From the NCBI GenBank assembly GCA_032622095.1, contig CP136065.1:64651094-64715093 (forward strand): a stretch of 64,000 nucleotides of DNA, given 5' to 3'. Each line of letters begins with the position of its first letter. The first letter of the stretch is position 1. Source of the DNA: Siphonodentalium dalli (lineage: Eukaryota > Mollusca > Scaphopoda > Gadilida > Siphonodentaliidae). The translations under genes were made by a program, and so were the position numbers. Below the pieces are notes generated by a model. That model was given only the letters and a program-made list of their open reading frames with translations. It made no database searches and was not told the origin of the DNA. Positions 12,191 through 24,541 of the stretch are shown here, piece by piece.

Positions 12191-12397
12191 ACCCCCCTGG
12201 ATTGCATTGCTAAAGTCCTATCTACATAATGACGTAGTGTCACGTGGCTCACTGGATTCCGGCACGTGGTTATCGATTTTTCTGTATGACGACACGTATA
12301 TGCGCGCGGTACAAATGCATACTTCCATTGGTTAATTTATAGCGGAATCCCGGTTCCTGCATATTGATTTGTTTTGGTCATTCACACGGCACATGGG

Positions 12398-13268
12398 TAG
12401 TGCTGGGACGGTTGTCCGGATAACCGGTTACGGTTCGGTTATGCGTGTCAACCGGTTGGAGGAGGCCACAGCCGGATAACCGCAATATTGATAACGATCG
12501 TACTACCTGTAACCAACGTAGTAGCCGCTTATAGAAGCGATTTGGACAGTTGATTGTGTATTCATATACCCCACAACACATGCCTGTTTGATCACCGGCG
12601 GCTTTTCTAGACGTGAAACCAACAACAACACTCTTATCTGTGTCAGTCTGTGAATCACTTGCTACACATTCAATGCCAATTTCCTTTGGCAGCATTACAT
12701 GATGTTCCGGCTGCACGCGCACCGCGGCATACATCAAAGCAATCAAGTCTCGACTTTTACTACGTCATCAATATTATGTCTGTTTTCTTGAAACTGCCCC
12801 CCCCCCTTGTCATTACCATTAGTTCGTCTCAAAGCGATGACAGAAGACCTACACAAACGGAAATCAAACGTTTGGGGACATTTAGTCATATAATTGAAGA
12901 TGACGATAAAAAAAGGAAGAAGAAATGGGCGGTATGCAATGCCTGCCGAAGGCGATTCGTTTATTCTGGATCAACATCCAATATGAAGTCGCACATCCAG
13001 AAAAAACACAGGCCTACTGGGAGTGGGAAATAAGAGTATATCTAGTGATGCGTTCGATAACGTTAATTCCTAAACACTGGCTGGGACTTGAGTAATGAAT
13101 CGCAACAATTTAATTTTGTTTGAATTTGTTTATTAAATAATTGAAGTAACATCGTGTAGCCACTGTGATTTATACATACCTGCCTATAGGCTATACCCAA
13201 ACACTTAACATTACTAAACAACAGTATGCCTATCTTCAGTACATTGTTTGGGCTAATCGTGCCCTGGG
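12398..13268 (+). mobile_element. hAT transposon, truncated copy at the unit 1/2 junction
   Basis: The left terminus TAGTGCTGGGACGGTTG is preceded by CACATGGG, the same 8-base target site seen at the complete copy at 17885. The segment carries a BED finger frame and runs across the tandem-unit boundary at 13041 into hAT interior sequence to about 13268, where it is joined to non-hAT DNA. The right terminus is missing in this copy. Confidence 0.75.
12824..13033 (+). pseudogene. BED-type zinc finger fragment of a hAT transposase (unit 1)
   Basis: The frame reads SSQSDDRRPTQTEIKRLGTF, then a basic KKRKKK stretch, WAVCNACRRRFVYSG, SNMKSHIQKKH and a stop. Trp-Ala-x-Cys-x2-Cys followed by His-x4-His is the BED finger signature used for DNA binding by hAT transposases and ZBED proteins. 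A C run and the sequence CATTACCATTAG stand just before it and could be an old splice acceptor. No catalytic RNase-H-like transposase domain follows, so this is a remnant. An ATG-initiated frame from 12650 also covers it, but its first 55 residues look non-coding. Confidence 0.7.
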
Positions 13269-13309
13269 CAAACTGAGGGGGACGACTCAGAGAAAAAAGA
13301 TAGGACAAA

Positions 13310-13910
13310 CACGCTTTTCGAACTCGTTTGAGATATTGTGCCAAGAAAGTCATGTACCAAATTTTTTAATCAAATCGGAGGATGTTTGTTGAAGTTATCG
13401 CGCTAACGAGCTAAAAATTCACGAAAAATGACTAATAAAGGGCCATAAATCAAATTTTATCGGGCCAGGCTGGTTTTCGAACTCGTCCAGGATATTATTG
13501 GAAGACACCTATATACCATATTTTAGTTGAATCGGAAGACGTTTGTTGAAGTTATCGAGCTAACGAGTTAAAAATTCACGAAAAATGACTTCATTAAGGG
13601 CCATAACTATCAAATTTTATCGGACCTGGCCGGTTTTCGAACTCGACCGAGATATTCTTGGGAGACACCTATATACCATATTTTAGTTGAATCGGAAGAC
13701 GTTTGTTGAAGTTATCGAGCTAACGAGTTAAAAATTCACCAAAAATGACCTCATTAAGGGCCATAACTATCAAATTTTATCGGACCTGGCCGGTTTTCGA
13801 ACTCGACCGAGATATTCTTGGGAGACACCTATATACCAAATTTCAATCGAATCAGATAACGTTTGTTGAAGTTGTTGCGCTAACGAGCCTCAAGTCGAGT
13901 TTTGGAAAAA
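13310..13910 (+). repeat. Array of ~160-bp repeats, 4 copies
   Basis: Same family as 8050-8500, with GTTTGTTGAAGTT at 13384, 13541, 13701 and 13861. Confidence 0.85.
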
Positions 13911-14989
13911 AACTCTACTAATAAAATGCCTTGGGTCAAATATAAATAATATATATCTATAAAGAAGTAATCGAATTTAATGCTCTAAAAATTTATCAAG
14001 TTATGGTATATTCTTGGCTATGTTTATAAATCGGCATTCGTGTTAATTCAATCTTTGTGTGTTTATTTTCTTTTTACATGTATAGGGATTAATGTGTTGC
14101 ATATGAACTATAAATTAGTACTCATGGGTTTGCATCAGACCTGTTCTGAACCAATTTTTAAACGGGATAGTAATAAAAAGAGTAATAAAAGGTCGCTATG
14201 CCAAAATGTCATCTCCCTCCACCCCCTCGACAAAGGTGGCAGGTTTGATTTATGGATTCAGATACCTATACAAGTACTACAAATTGTAGGAGGAATTGAT
14301 TACACCAAAATGCATATTCACTAAATATTACAAACTGTAGGATGAATTGATTAGACAAATATAATACAAAGTGTGTATTCACATAAATATGTTGCACATC
14401 TTCAATGTCTAAAATCTATGTGGGGGAAAAAAATGGCAATAACTCTGCCAAAATGACTAAGACTGAACTCAAAATTGCAGGTGCGCAGGTTCCCATGCCA
14501 GTGATATCTATGCCAAGTTTAAAAGAAATTGACTGGAAAATGACTGAATACAGGCTCGGATAAAATATGAATCCCAGGATGTATGATTCTATGTTGAAAA
14601 AGGTCAATAACTCCGCAAAATGAGTCCGACTGAACTCAAATCGCAGGTTCCAAGCAATATATTAGGAAACAAATGCTACATGGCTCAGTCAGCGAAGAGT
14701 TGTCATCAATCAAATTATGACAAAAATGCGAAACAATAGTTGTCATCATCGCCATGACGTTACTAGTACATGTAAGGTAGCTGTTACAATTTACTGACAT
14801 ACATATATTTAGACTGTTGCTATTAGCATCCCTAAATTTGTTAAGGCAGTTTTGGGGGAAATAAATCACAATATTATTTATGTTATTTATGACTGGTTGC
14901 ATTCAATATTATGAGGCAGGGAACTGTTGTGGTGATGACCTCTTGCAATTAGCCAATCAGGGTTGATACATAGTGACTGTATATGAACC

Positions 14990-15062
14990 CATATTAGGTC
15001 GGTGACCTAATATGAAATCAATATTAGGTGCTTACCCACCATCTCTGTTTTTTCAGAAACTC
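14990..15062 (+). repeat. Presence/absence segment, second copy
   Basis: Seventy-three bases beginning with the same 25-base palindrome as 6924-6948. The corresponding site in unit 1 (after 9570) lacks it exactly. Confidence 0.8.
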
Positions 15063-15870
15063 AGTCGCCTCGGGAATATTTTTGGTGTATTTTGGCGCCA
15101 AGAAAGGGGATATCTGTCGGAAATCATTTTCTGTGAATTTAAAAGATATAGTATCATGTACCAAAGCCTGCATGCATATATTTGAGGAATTCTAAAGATT
15201 TAGAAATTAACTTTCAAATTTAACAAGTTGTCCTACTTCTGGTAATTAGCCATTGATTTCAATGCGTTGACGTTCAACGCCCATGACACATCACTGACGT
15301 TACCGTATATAAGTTAATGGCCATAGACGACAAATGTACAAATGTATCTTACCAAATTACAATAAATTACAGCGACGATTAATTAAAGGGATATGCTGGA
15401 TTTTGTCCACTGATATAACAAGAGATGGACTGTCGTCCGGCGCATACCCCCTCGTGTCGAAACAAAATAGGGGCGGGCGGTAGGCTTTTCATTTCATTTT
15501 ATTTTTTCATTTTATTTTTTATGGTCTTGTGTGGGCCATGCCTAACCACCATCAAATACCATACAATGACCCAGAACAACCGACAAATTGGTGATATAAC
15601 TGATATATTGAGGGGAAACATATAAAACAGATAACAGTATAGACAGTTTACATGTCTGCATGGCACGGGGGAGAGATGAGTTGTTGTAGGGGGCGCAGTG
15701 GAGAGATGAGTAATTTATTAGTCGACGGTTAACATTTTAGGGGGCACGGGGGAGAGATGAGTAATTTATTAGTTGGCTTCAGGGTCTTTGTTGGGAAATG
15801 TCAGCACCCCCTATTTCAAACTGAAGTTCACACCCCCTGAACCAAGCAAAATTTTGAGCTGGGAATATTC

Positions 15871-16078
15871 ATGAGTGGACCTAACTCCCATGAATGGACC
15901 TAACACCCCGTGAGTGGACCTTACACCCCATGGATGGACCTAACACCCCATGAATAGACCTAACACCCCATGAGTGGACCTTACACCCCATGAATGGACC
16001 TAACACCCCATGAATGGACCTAACACCCCATGAGTGGACCTAACACCCCATGAGTGGACCTTACACCCCATGAATGGA
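15871..16078 (+). repeat. 20-bp minisatellite, about ten copies (unit 2)
   Basis: Duplicate of 10360-10567 with single-base differences (for example GAATAGACC) and the same number of units. Confidence 0.95.
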
Positions 16079-16203
16079 AATTTGTTGTTATCACAGGCCC
16101 ACTTTCGATGTCCTGTTGGGACGTTTTGTAGTGGCAAGTTGGTTTTCTGTTGATTACTAGTTAGTGTTGGTATCTACATACAACATGTATATCATAGTAT
16201 GTA

Positions 16204-16562
16204 CTCTTGGGCTCCAAATAAACATGCATCCACGTTTATTATTTTCTTGGGAAATTTCCCCCCTGCACAGTGCTTATTTGGGTCTGCACGTTTATTAATT
16301 TTGAGGCTATGGAAATTTTAATCAGCACAAACTCAATATTTCTATATGATTCCGATATCAAAATGATGAGCTTACAGGTAACTTTATGCATGTACATATT
16401 CATGTATATGGCATACAAAAACACCACATGATACATACCTTGTTGACTCCTATACTTGACCTGCTACACGTGTTTAACCACAGTTAAGTCAGATGTTTTG
16501 CTCTGACAAGAGTTCCCCCTGCACTATTATTTGGGTCTGCACTTTTATTTGGAGCCCAAGAG
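16204..16562. mobile_element. TA-flanked MITE with 19-bp terminal inverted repeats (unit 2)
   Basis: Copy of 10708-11066, again 359 bases with identical termini. It was carried along by the large duplication rather than inserted independently. Confidence 0.75.
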
Positions 16563-18304
16563 TAGCTTATCAGTTAGTTAATCATGCATGGCATGTGGAA
16601 TTCAAATTGTGCATACTATGGACAAAGTAAAGGTATTCTATATGTAATATATATATCTTACCATACCACAATACAACATCCTGTTCATGCAAAGTCATTC
16701 CATGGGCTTCATTTTGTGTTTTATATCTGTTGTAAATTGCGATTAACATGCATGCGAAAAAAATACAAAGCCCTGCACTTGCTAACAATCAGCACAAACT
16801 TTCCGAGTTTTCGATCGCAAATCTTGCATGTTTATGGGGAAGATAAGTTAGATAACTATTATTTGAGTTAATATTTAGATGTAAATGATATTTCTGGGTT
16901 TTATATATAGGAAACAAGCGATAAAATCACATAATTGAATGAGAGACAACATTTATAAGATTTTTATCAACACATCCTGAATTTTGTATGCACCCAGTAA
17001 AATTGTGATCTGGCAATCCGATCAATGTTGTGTTCTTGTGACGAAAAAACCATTCTAATTGATGCGCCAAAAATCGGATTCAGTAACTGTAAATTCTTGA
17101 GAAAGAGAACGACATTCAAAAACAGTGTATTTTGTGCTATCAAACCGGACGATATAACTCCGAACCGGACACCGAAAGAGGAAACTCATTGCATCGATTG
17201 TAGTCTGTGGTTATACAGCTTGTAAATATTAAAGAGAACACGTCTCCATTTTCACCCCGAGACTTCTAATCGACCCATGTGCGACCGCCATCGTTAAGAT
17301 GAACTTGTTCGAATCGATTCGAATCAACCGCGGAAAACATCCATGTTTAATGTAAATATCAACAAAAACACGTGCTTCCGGTCAGCGAAGAGGAACGATA
17401 ACTCGTGATCTTCCGGTATTGCATCAGATCGTATTAAAGTTGACTCCGTTAATAGAGTGACGGTGTGGTTTTGCGAAAAATATATAAATATATCAAAGAT
17501 ATTATTTATCTTGCGAGGTGAATCAGATAAAATGGAACCACGCGTACATAATTTGGTTATCAGTGTGGTCGGTCGGTTTATAGATTGATTTTTTTTATTT
17601 AAAACCAATAAAATGAACTTGGGTCGGGGGGTTTTGAAGACGGTCGGTCGGGTTACGGGACACACGCATCATTTTTGTTTTGGCCTTACCCCCCTGGATT
17701 GCATTGCTAAGGTCGTATCTACATAATGACGTAGTGTCACGTGGCTCACTGGATTCCGGCACGTGGTTATCGATTTTTCTGTATGACGACACGTATATGC
17801 GCGCGGTACAAATGCATACTTCCATTGGTTAATTTATAGCGGAATCCCGGTTCCTGCGTTTTGGTCATTCACACGGCACATGGGTAGTGCTGGGACGGTT
17901 GTCCGGATAACCGGTTACGGTTCGGTTATGCGTGTCAACCGGTTGGAGGAGGCCACAGCCGGATAACCGCAATATTGATAACGATCGTACTACCAACGTA
18001 GTAGCCGCTTATAGAAGCGATTTGGACAGTTGATTGTGTATTCATATACCCCACAACACATGCCTGTTTGATCACCGGCGGCTTTTCTAGACGTGAAACC
18101 AACAACAACACTCTTATCTGTGTCAGTCTGTGAATCACTTGCTACACATTCAATGCCAATTTCCTTTGGCGGCATTACATGATGTTCCGGCTGCACGCGC
18201 ACCGCGGCATACATCAAAGCAATCAAGTCTCGACTTTTACTACGTCATCAATATTATGTCTGTTTTCTTGAAACTGCCCCCCCCCCCTTGTCATTACCAT
18301 TAGT

Positions 18305-18514
18305 TCGTCTCAAAGCGATGACAGAAGACCTACACAAACGGAAATCAAACGTTTGGGGACATTTAGTCATATAATTGAAGACGACGATAAAAAAAGGAAG
18401 AAGAAATGGGCGGTATGCAAGGCCTGCCGAAGGCGATTCGTTTATTCTGGATCAACATCCAATATGAAGTCGCACATCCAGAAAAAACACAGGCCTACTG
18501 GGAGTGGGAAATGA
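18305..18514 (+). pseudogene. BED-type zinc finger fragment of a hAT transposase (unit 2)
   Basis: Copy of 12824-13033 with WAVCKACRRRFVYSG (Asn to Lys change) and a TGA instead of TAA stop. The finger ligands Cys-x2-Cys and His-x4-His are intact. Confidence 0.7.
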
Positions 18515-18657
18515 GAGTATATCTAGTGATGCGTTCGACAACGTTAATTCCTAAACACTGGCTGGGGCTTGAGTAATGAATCAACGATTTAATTTTGTTT
18601 GAATTTGTTTATTAAATAATTGAAGTAACATCGTGTAGCCACTGTGATTTATACATA

Positions 18658-21415
18658 CCCCGCTGGACAAAACAAGTGTCCACTGCCACCGCGGTGTACT
18701 TGCCGTTCGGCCGCGGTGTCACTTTGTGTAACCGCGGTTGAGCACCGCGGCCGAACGGCAAGTACACCGCGGTCGAACGGCAAGTACACCGCGGCCGAAC
18801 GGCATGTACACCGGGGTTAGATTCCTGGTTTGTATCGTCTTTTTTCTCGAGTTTAAAACATGGTTTTTATCAGTAGAAATATACGAAGGTTAGTATTTTT
18901 AATTAAAGGAAATTTAAATCCGTATATAATATCGGCTTTAAGGTCATTATGCAAATCACATTTATATTTAACACCACTGTTTCAACGATCTAACGAAGAT
19001 TTTAATGGAACTTTGTTGTCAAATATAAAAAAAAATTAAAGTCGTGCGTCGATCCCGTGCATGCTATCACGTCGACATACAACTGTCAATCATCCAGGAT
19101 TCGTTTGAGATTTTATTCTTTGCTTTAATTGGTTGGCTGTGGGAGGAGCTTACCGATATTTTGTTCTAATGTGGTATGCTTGGACACCATAACCGAGAAT
19201 TAGTAAATAAAATTATTCCCATGTTTTTATTAGAGTTGCTATTATTTTTTTAAACAATATATGATCAAATGAGCATATTAAATAAAAGTGTAATATTCTC
19301 AATCCATATATGTGGCAAATCCATTGCCAAGTGAAATTAACTGCCAGTGCCAGAAACTGGAAATACGCGACATTTTACGCTTTGCTCTATAATTCCATGG
19401 TATTTAATGCCACCCAAGGATGGACTGAATAAAGATTACACAAACAATGTGTGTTGAAAATTTAGAATTGTGATGGGACACGTGTATAAGGTCAAAAGGA
19501 ATAATGCACACGTTTCCCCCGAACGGACACCTCAAAATTAGGGGCGGGCGGTATGCTTTTCAATTCATTTAATTTTTCCGTTTTAGTATGCATTAATAAG
19601 CTATTGAAAATACACCATTTATTATATTCTCTACCAACATTCCTCATATTCAAATAAAAAATGTCATGTTGACAAGTTATGAAAACCACTAGCCCTGATC
19701 AGAAAATGCAGATAATTCTGGGAAAACCTCGCGTGCACAAACAACCACGTGGTCAATACGTCATGCATGCGTCTATTACTGGTATAATTTATGTAGGAAT
19801 CTGGATTTTAAAAACCAGACAGCTATGACATATATTGACAAACATTCTTACTGTAATTCCTTCATTCAAGGGTGGAAGAGAAATAGAGTTTCATAAATAA
19901 ACATTGGAATACACAGCGGCGCCGTAAATACGCCAATAAAAAAAATGGAGAATCACGTTACTTTTGTTTTTTGGAAGTACGGTACATTCTCAGATATTCC
20001 CGTTTCATTGAAGTGATGCGCTCTGGTAACGTGTTTCCCGGAAAACCGATTAATTTAGCACAATTCTAATCATCCCATGATCTCCCATATCCGATCTATT
20101 GCAAATCCACACAAACGAACCACGTGGTCGCTTTTATTCAATGGATGTATAAACCACGCATGCATCATTAAATGTTTATTTTGTTATATATCCATTATAA
20201 AGTATTGTTTACTATATTGCCACAAAAAGTGAGTGAAACCCTTGATTGGGAGGTTGATAATCGCCGTTAATTTTGCGCACATCTGTATATCTCAAATGGC
20301 AGGTGCACGCGAATCGGAATTACGTCGTTAGCATTATTCAGAAATTGGGCGCGAGGACTTTAGCAATCGACATTGTTTGCTACATCGTAACTGTTTTGAG
20401 TGTGACATGTCACTTTCTCCTCGATATTCCCTTTCAAGTTTTATCAAAGGTCAACTGGCATGCTGCCACGGTTTTGTCTTTAAAGTAACTACGGTATTGA
20501 AAGGAGTTGAATATTTAGGTTCATAAAATCTTCGCGGGCGAAAAATACCTTATCACACACAAATGCTCTGTATTGTTCATTCTGAAGACAATTCTGGCAC
20601 AGATTTTTATACATTCAATGGACGGTAGTGAATTCCAAAGGGAGGTCCACATGGGTGGATGTATAGTCAGTATATAATTCAAACCAAATAATAGTTTAAC
20701 TTAATGTAAAAAAAATATATTTGAACAAGAGAAAACAACATCACAATAACAAATATTTCAACATGGGCAAACAAACAGTTCAAAGTAGGATGCGACAACA
20801 AACCATAATCCTTATTTTATAATCAGTCTTTAATGACAGGATGGTGATTCAATTATCTAATGATGAGGCTGCCACGTGTGTACGGCATTCCAATGCTTAT
20901 TTCTCATATGACACGTGCTGCCAAATCTACGGTAGATGGAGTCTGTTGTCGGCAACATCACACTTCCGTGTCGCCTAATAATTAACAGCGGGAGCCTTTT
21001 CTAATCAGGATGGATTATGACACCTTGATTTTATGACAGTTGACTGGTGGGACGTTGACTACTTAAAAGATTATCACACCTTGTCACCAGACATATTAGA
21101 CCTCAAGCATATAATAGATCGTCTGGCGGACGGTATTTAGACAATGGCCTCAATCAAGCCTCATTTATGGTGCCCTCTTTGTGTTTTTCAACATCATTCC
21201 AAGAACGGCAAGTACACCGCAGCCGAACGGCAAGTACACCGCGGCCGAACGCCAACTACACCGCGGCCGAACGGCAACTACACCGCGGCCGAACGGCAAG
21301 TACACCGCGGCTGAACGGCAGTCAGCCGGTGGAACCGCGGTGTAGTTGCAGTTCGGCCGCGGTGGCAACGCAAACCGCACCGCGGTTAAGTGGACACTTG
21401 TTTTGTCCAGCGGGG
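18658..21415. mobile_element. 2.76-kb TIR element with TA target duplication, GC-rich repeat ends
   Basis: The ends are CCCCGCTGGACAAAACAAGT (27 matching bases in all) and its complement, each bordered by TA. Comparison with the uninterrupted sequence at 13175-13185 (CATACCTGCC) proves the insertion and the TA duplication. Inside each terminus lie arrays of a ~22-bp GC-rich repeat (CCGCGGCCGAACGGCAAGTA): three forward units at 18750-18820 and five or six at 21200-21320, with single inverted units outermost. The AT-rich middle (18830-21170) has no recognisable transposase; frames at 19492-19689 and 20273-20488 match nothing I know. TA duplication fits Tc1/mariner-like elements, but the repeat-array ends are unusual. 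Confidence 0.85.
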
Positions 21416-21417
21416 TA

Positions 21418-21499
21418 CCTGCCTATACCCAAACACTTAACATTAGTAAACAACAGTATGCCTATCTTCAGTACATTGTTTGGGCTAATCGTGCCCGGG
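21418..21499 (+). repeat. Continuation of hAT interior (third partial tandem copy)
   Basis: Together with 18522-18657 this segment equals the start of tandem units 1 and 2 (7801-8028 and 13041-13268). After GTGCCCGGG the three copies diverge: here the hAT element continues to its right end, whereas in units 1 and 2 non-hAT sequence begins. Confidence 0.85.
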
Positions 21500-21887
21500 A
21501 TACACACAAGGGGGGGTAACTATATTTCGTCGCTGAAGGTTTTGCAAGCAAGCGTTATGCAGTGCGAAACTCCCGTAAACATCGATATACTAGCGCACCA
21601 CTAATCTATATTATATTTTAGTTTGTATGGGCTCAAAACTGTATTAATTTATACACTATTTGATCGCCTTAACGGGAACGCATTGTATGTCCAAGACATC
21701 GTTTGTGATCGCATGTATATCAACGTTTCCGGGACGCGTAATAAACATTTGTTTTGCCGATATAGTACGTATTCAATCTCGTACTGAGGGTAATACTGGT
21801 CACGGTTAACCGGTTATGGTTAATAGGTTAATGCCCGTGGTTAACCAGTTAGGAAAAAACCCCAACCGTCCCAGCACTACACATGGG

Positions 21888-24510
21888 CATGGCTGCGGAT
21901 TAAATATACCGATTAGGATCGGAATTTAATCCCCGTGGTAATTCATAGCAAGCTCTGAATTGCTGCATGATTAATCTTCAAAAATACTGCAAATGTATTT
22001 GTAATCGAGAGCATTGCGCTCTGCATGTTTTAAATCCATGTTCCCACCGGTACCGGTGTTTCGGGAGTCCCGCGGAACTTCGACTCATTCAATCGGCTCC
22101 CTGTCAACAATATTACTATTCTGTCGACACTTACTAGTACCGTGCAGAGATTTTATAAACAACACTCGATCAAGATTTGTTGTGGGGGGGAAAACAAAAT
22201 CGCCTGTCAAGACCTGTCTTCCAAAATCACAATAGACACAATACACAAAATTAAATAAACGTGCAGACTGACTGGAATAAGCTTTGTGCAGGGTGGAAAA
22301 TCTTCCGAAATTTAATAAACGTGCATGCACGTTTATTCCAGACACGAGAGTACTCAGATTACGGTAAGGCCAAAAAAAAAAACGTCTGTTTCCGGTACCC
22401 GGCCTGGCTGAGATTTTCTTGCCGGCCTCAATTTTTTTTTTCCCCACAAAAGTCCATAGTAATTAACCTGTCTGTCTGAGTTAATGTCTATGGTTTTCCC
22501 AATATCAACAGCAGAACTAACCACCAATCGCATACACACCTGACGCATGTGTAGGCCATGTGCGCGATCGCGCATTCTTGATAAAAATAAGACGACTAGG
22601 TCGGCCATGCTACGCAGTGAATACCGTCGCGTAAATCAAACTTTACCCTGACGAGTCACTACGGAAATCCCCCCCCCCCCCCCCCGTCGTTTGTGGGCTG
22701 TGTACACTGCTGTGTATTTAAAAAAGTAAAATGTATTAATTATACCGGTAGCTCCCTTAACTTCCTTCGCCTAACTGGGGGCAAAACTTGCCTGAAAGAC
22801 CATCTGTTCGCGAAAAAATTAAACAGTGAAAAGCATGTGCGTTTTTGGCGGGAAAATGACAGTCCGTATTACGTTATCAGTCCTGGAAATTAGCGTCATC
22901 AAAAGCCGAAATCACCATCACCATTGACAAGACGAAATCGTCATCAAAGATTAAAATGCATTGGCATCCTTGAATATTCACATAAACCCGATTTTAACCC
23001 ACTTTAAATAAACAACTGTCTGTTAAGAACGACACAACAACTGGGTCACTGTGTCACCAACCAAACGCATCAGTGAATAAACTCCGTAACTATTTACGAC
23101 AGACTCTCTTTGATGTTTTCCGACCAAGCAGCAGATACCACTGAAGAAACAACTCGCACTGTATGAAAGTATTAAACACACATTTCTGATCATCTGATGT
23201 GCATACATGTACTGCATGTAAGGATTATTTGATAACTTGCTGTTAATTACACTGAAAGTTGGCAGGTAATCAATTCTGCTTTTTAAAACTTTCCGGGATT
23301 GAAACAAAATAAGTCGGAAATAGGTGACTTTAAACCACAATACTAGTTAGTGATTTGGTAATATGGACAAGTTGTCACTGAAAAATAATGATCATCTATG
23401 AAGAGAAATAAGAGGGGATGAAAATACAATAGGTTTTATTGAAATGGCAAGTATTTATTCCATAAAACGATCTCTGTCAACACCAACACCTGTAAAATTG
23501 TGTCGGCAGTGATGAATGGAATGGCATAAAATGTGTAACCTCAGGCCCAATCTACACCTGAGATATTCAGGGGAAGATTGGAACAAAACATGTTTATTCC
23601 TGCATGTCCAAGAACAGTCAGTAACATTGTTCTGGTCACATGTAATTTGTAAATAAAGGTATCAGATGCTACTGTTGCATTGTGGGCTGGTAGATGCATG
23701 GACTACATGTATGTAAGAGGAATAACTCGAAACCCATGGCCATAGCCTAATACATTGAATTTTCACACTGGAGCACATACTAGAGCTAGAAAATATCTTT
23801 AACACCTAATACATGACATAATAGTCCAGCAAGCTGCATAATATATTACCAGTTAGCATGTATAAAAGCATGCCAATTTTATAATACATGTTAAAATGGT
23901 GTACTACACTATTTTAATGGCCGGTTAAAAAAAAAAAAAAAAGTGTAAAAAAAAAAAAAACCCTGCCTGCCTACCTGGAAAATTTTCCCCATGTTATCGG
24001 AAACAGACATGTTTTTTGTTTTGGCCTAAGCGATTTCGATTAAACACCACGTGACCGTTTCGATAAATACGTTGACCTCAGACCTTTACGCCATCATAAT
24101 AGGGGTAATCAGATTCGATAAATGCAATTTTAGGGGTAAACGAAATCGCTTACGGTAATCGGATTTCGATAAAAATCGCCTATAATGATAGACTTGTTCT
24201 GATTAAAACATTTCATATCCCAAGTTATATTGTGTCTATTTTCATCACTTAAGTTGAATATAATTTCTGCATTTAATATGTTTGTGCCAATTTTATACAG
24301 AGGAGCAAAACCGTAGTTTGCATTTCGGCAGTGAAAAGTTAACATGCCTGGAATCACAATTTTTTTTTTTTATTCCGACCGACCCTACTAAAAAACTGTC
24401 CAAAAAATCTGTAAACCACATAATTAAAAAAACATGGCCTTATATAGCTCAAATTTGTCAAATGGTTAGAAAAGCCCCTGAACTTAGACTTAAGAGTAGT
24501 TAAGACTCAC
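21888..24510. other. Cyclophilin intron 2, right part, no gene seen
   Basis: AT-rich intronic DNA. It holds a 24-bp perfect palindrome at 22314-22337 (centre ACGTGCATGCACGT), copies of the GGCC-(A)n motif at 22369-22440 and, inverted, at 23960-24030, a C run at 22671-22685 and A runs near 23930 and 23947. No coding pattern is convincing. Confidence 0.5.
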
Positions 24511-24541
24511 CTGCTGTTTTAGGAACAACATCATCTCTCAA
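24511..24541 (-). CDS. Cyclophilin A-type peptidyl-prolyl isomerase, coding exon 2 (31 bp)
   Basis: On the minus strand the sequence TTTCAG is followed by 31 bases encoding LRDDVVPKTA plus the first base of a Glu codon, and then GTGAGT. The peptide is the conserved L-x-x-D-x-VPKTAENF segment of cyclophilins. The phase matches both neighbours: exon 1 ends on a full codon and exon 3 begins with the remaining AG of Glu. As I recall, vertebrate PPIA also has a 31-base second exon with the same limits, which supports common descent of this intron pair. Its small size makes it easy for gene finders to miss. Confidence 0.95.

Larger units (their letters stand above)
7801..13040 (+). repeat. Tandem duplication unit 1 (5.24 kb)
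   Basis: Unit 1 starts at TCTAGTGATGCG, which recurs at 13041 and 18522. Its first 228 bases (to about 8028) are interior sequence of a hAT element, and its last 640 bases (12398-13040) are the left part of the same element. Unit boundaries therefore fall within the transposon. Contents in order: hAT interior, a ~160-bp array, a 94-codon chance frame, block E, a 20-bp minisatellite, a TA-flanked MITE and the hAT left end with a BED finger. Comparison with unit 2 shows only scattered substitutions and a few indels. Confidence 0.9.
13041..18521 (+). repeat. Tandem duplication unit 2 (5.48 kb)
   Basis: Second copy of unit 1 with the same order of parts. It is 241 bases longer, mainly because it has one additional ~160-bp repeat (13701-13860), the 73-base segment at 14990-15062 and an 18-base T-rich insertion near 15493. 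The near-identity outside these indels points to a recent event. Confidence 0.9.
17885..21879 (+). mobile_element. hAT transposon with 8-bp target duplication, interrupted by a nested element
   Basis: The left end TAGTGCTGGGACGGTTG and the right end (its complement, ending ...CAGCACTA at 21879) are flanked by CACATGGG at 17877-17884 and 21880-21887, an exact 8-base target duplication as expected for hAT transposition. Without the nested 2758-base insert and its extra TA, the element is about 1.24 kb. It keeps a BED finger frame but no catalytic transposase domain, so it is non-autonomous. Subterminal sequence at both ends is rich in AACCGGTTA-type palindromes, which may bind transposase. Confidence 0.85.

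Noticed and set aside
21165-21604. 145-codon frame over the GC-rich array
   Set aside because: It reads the 22-bp repeats and runs across the end of the nested element; the peptide is a low-complexity artefact.
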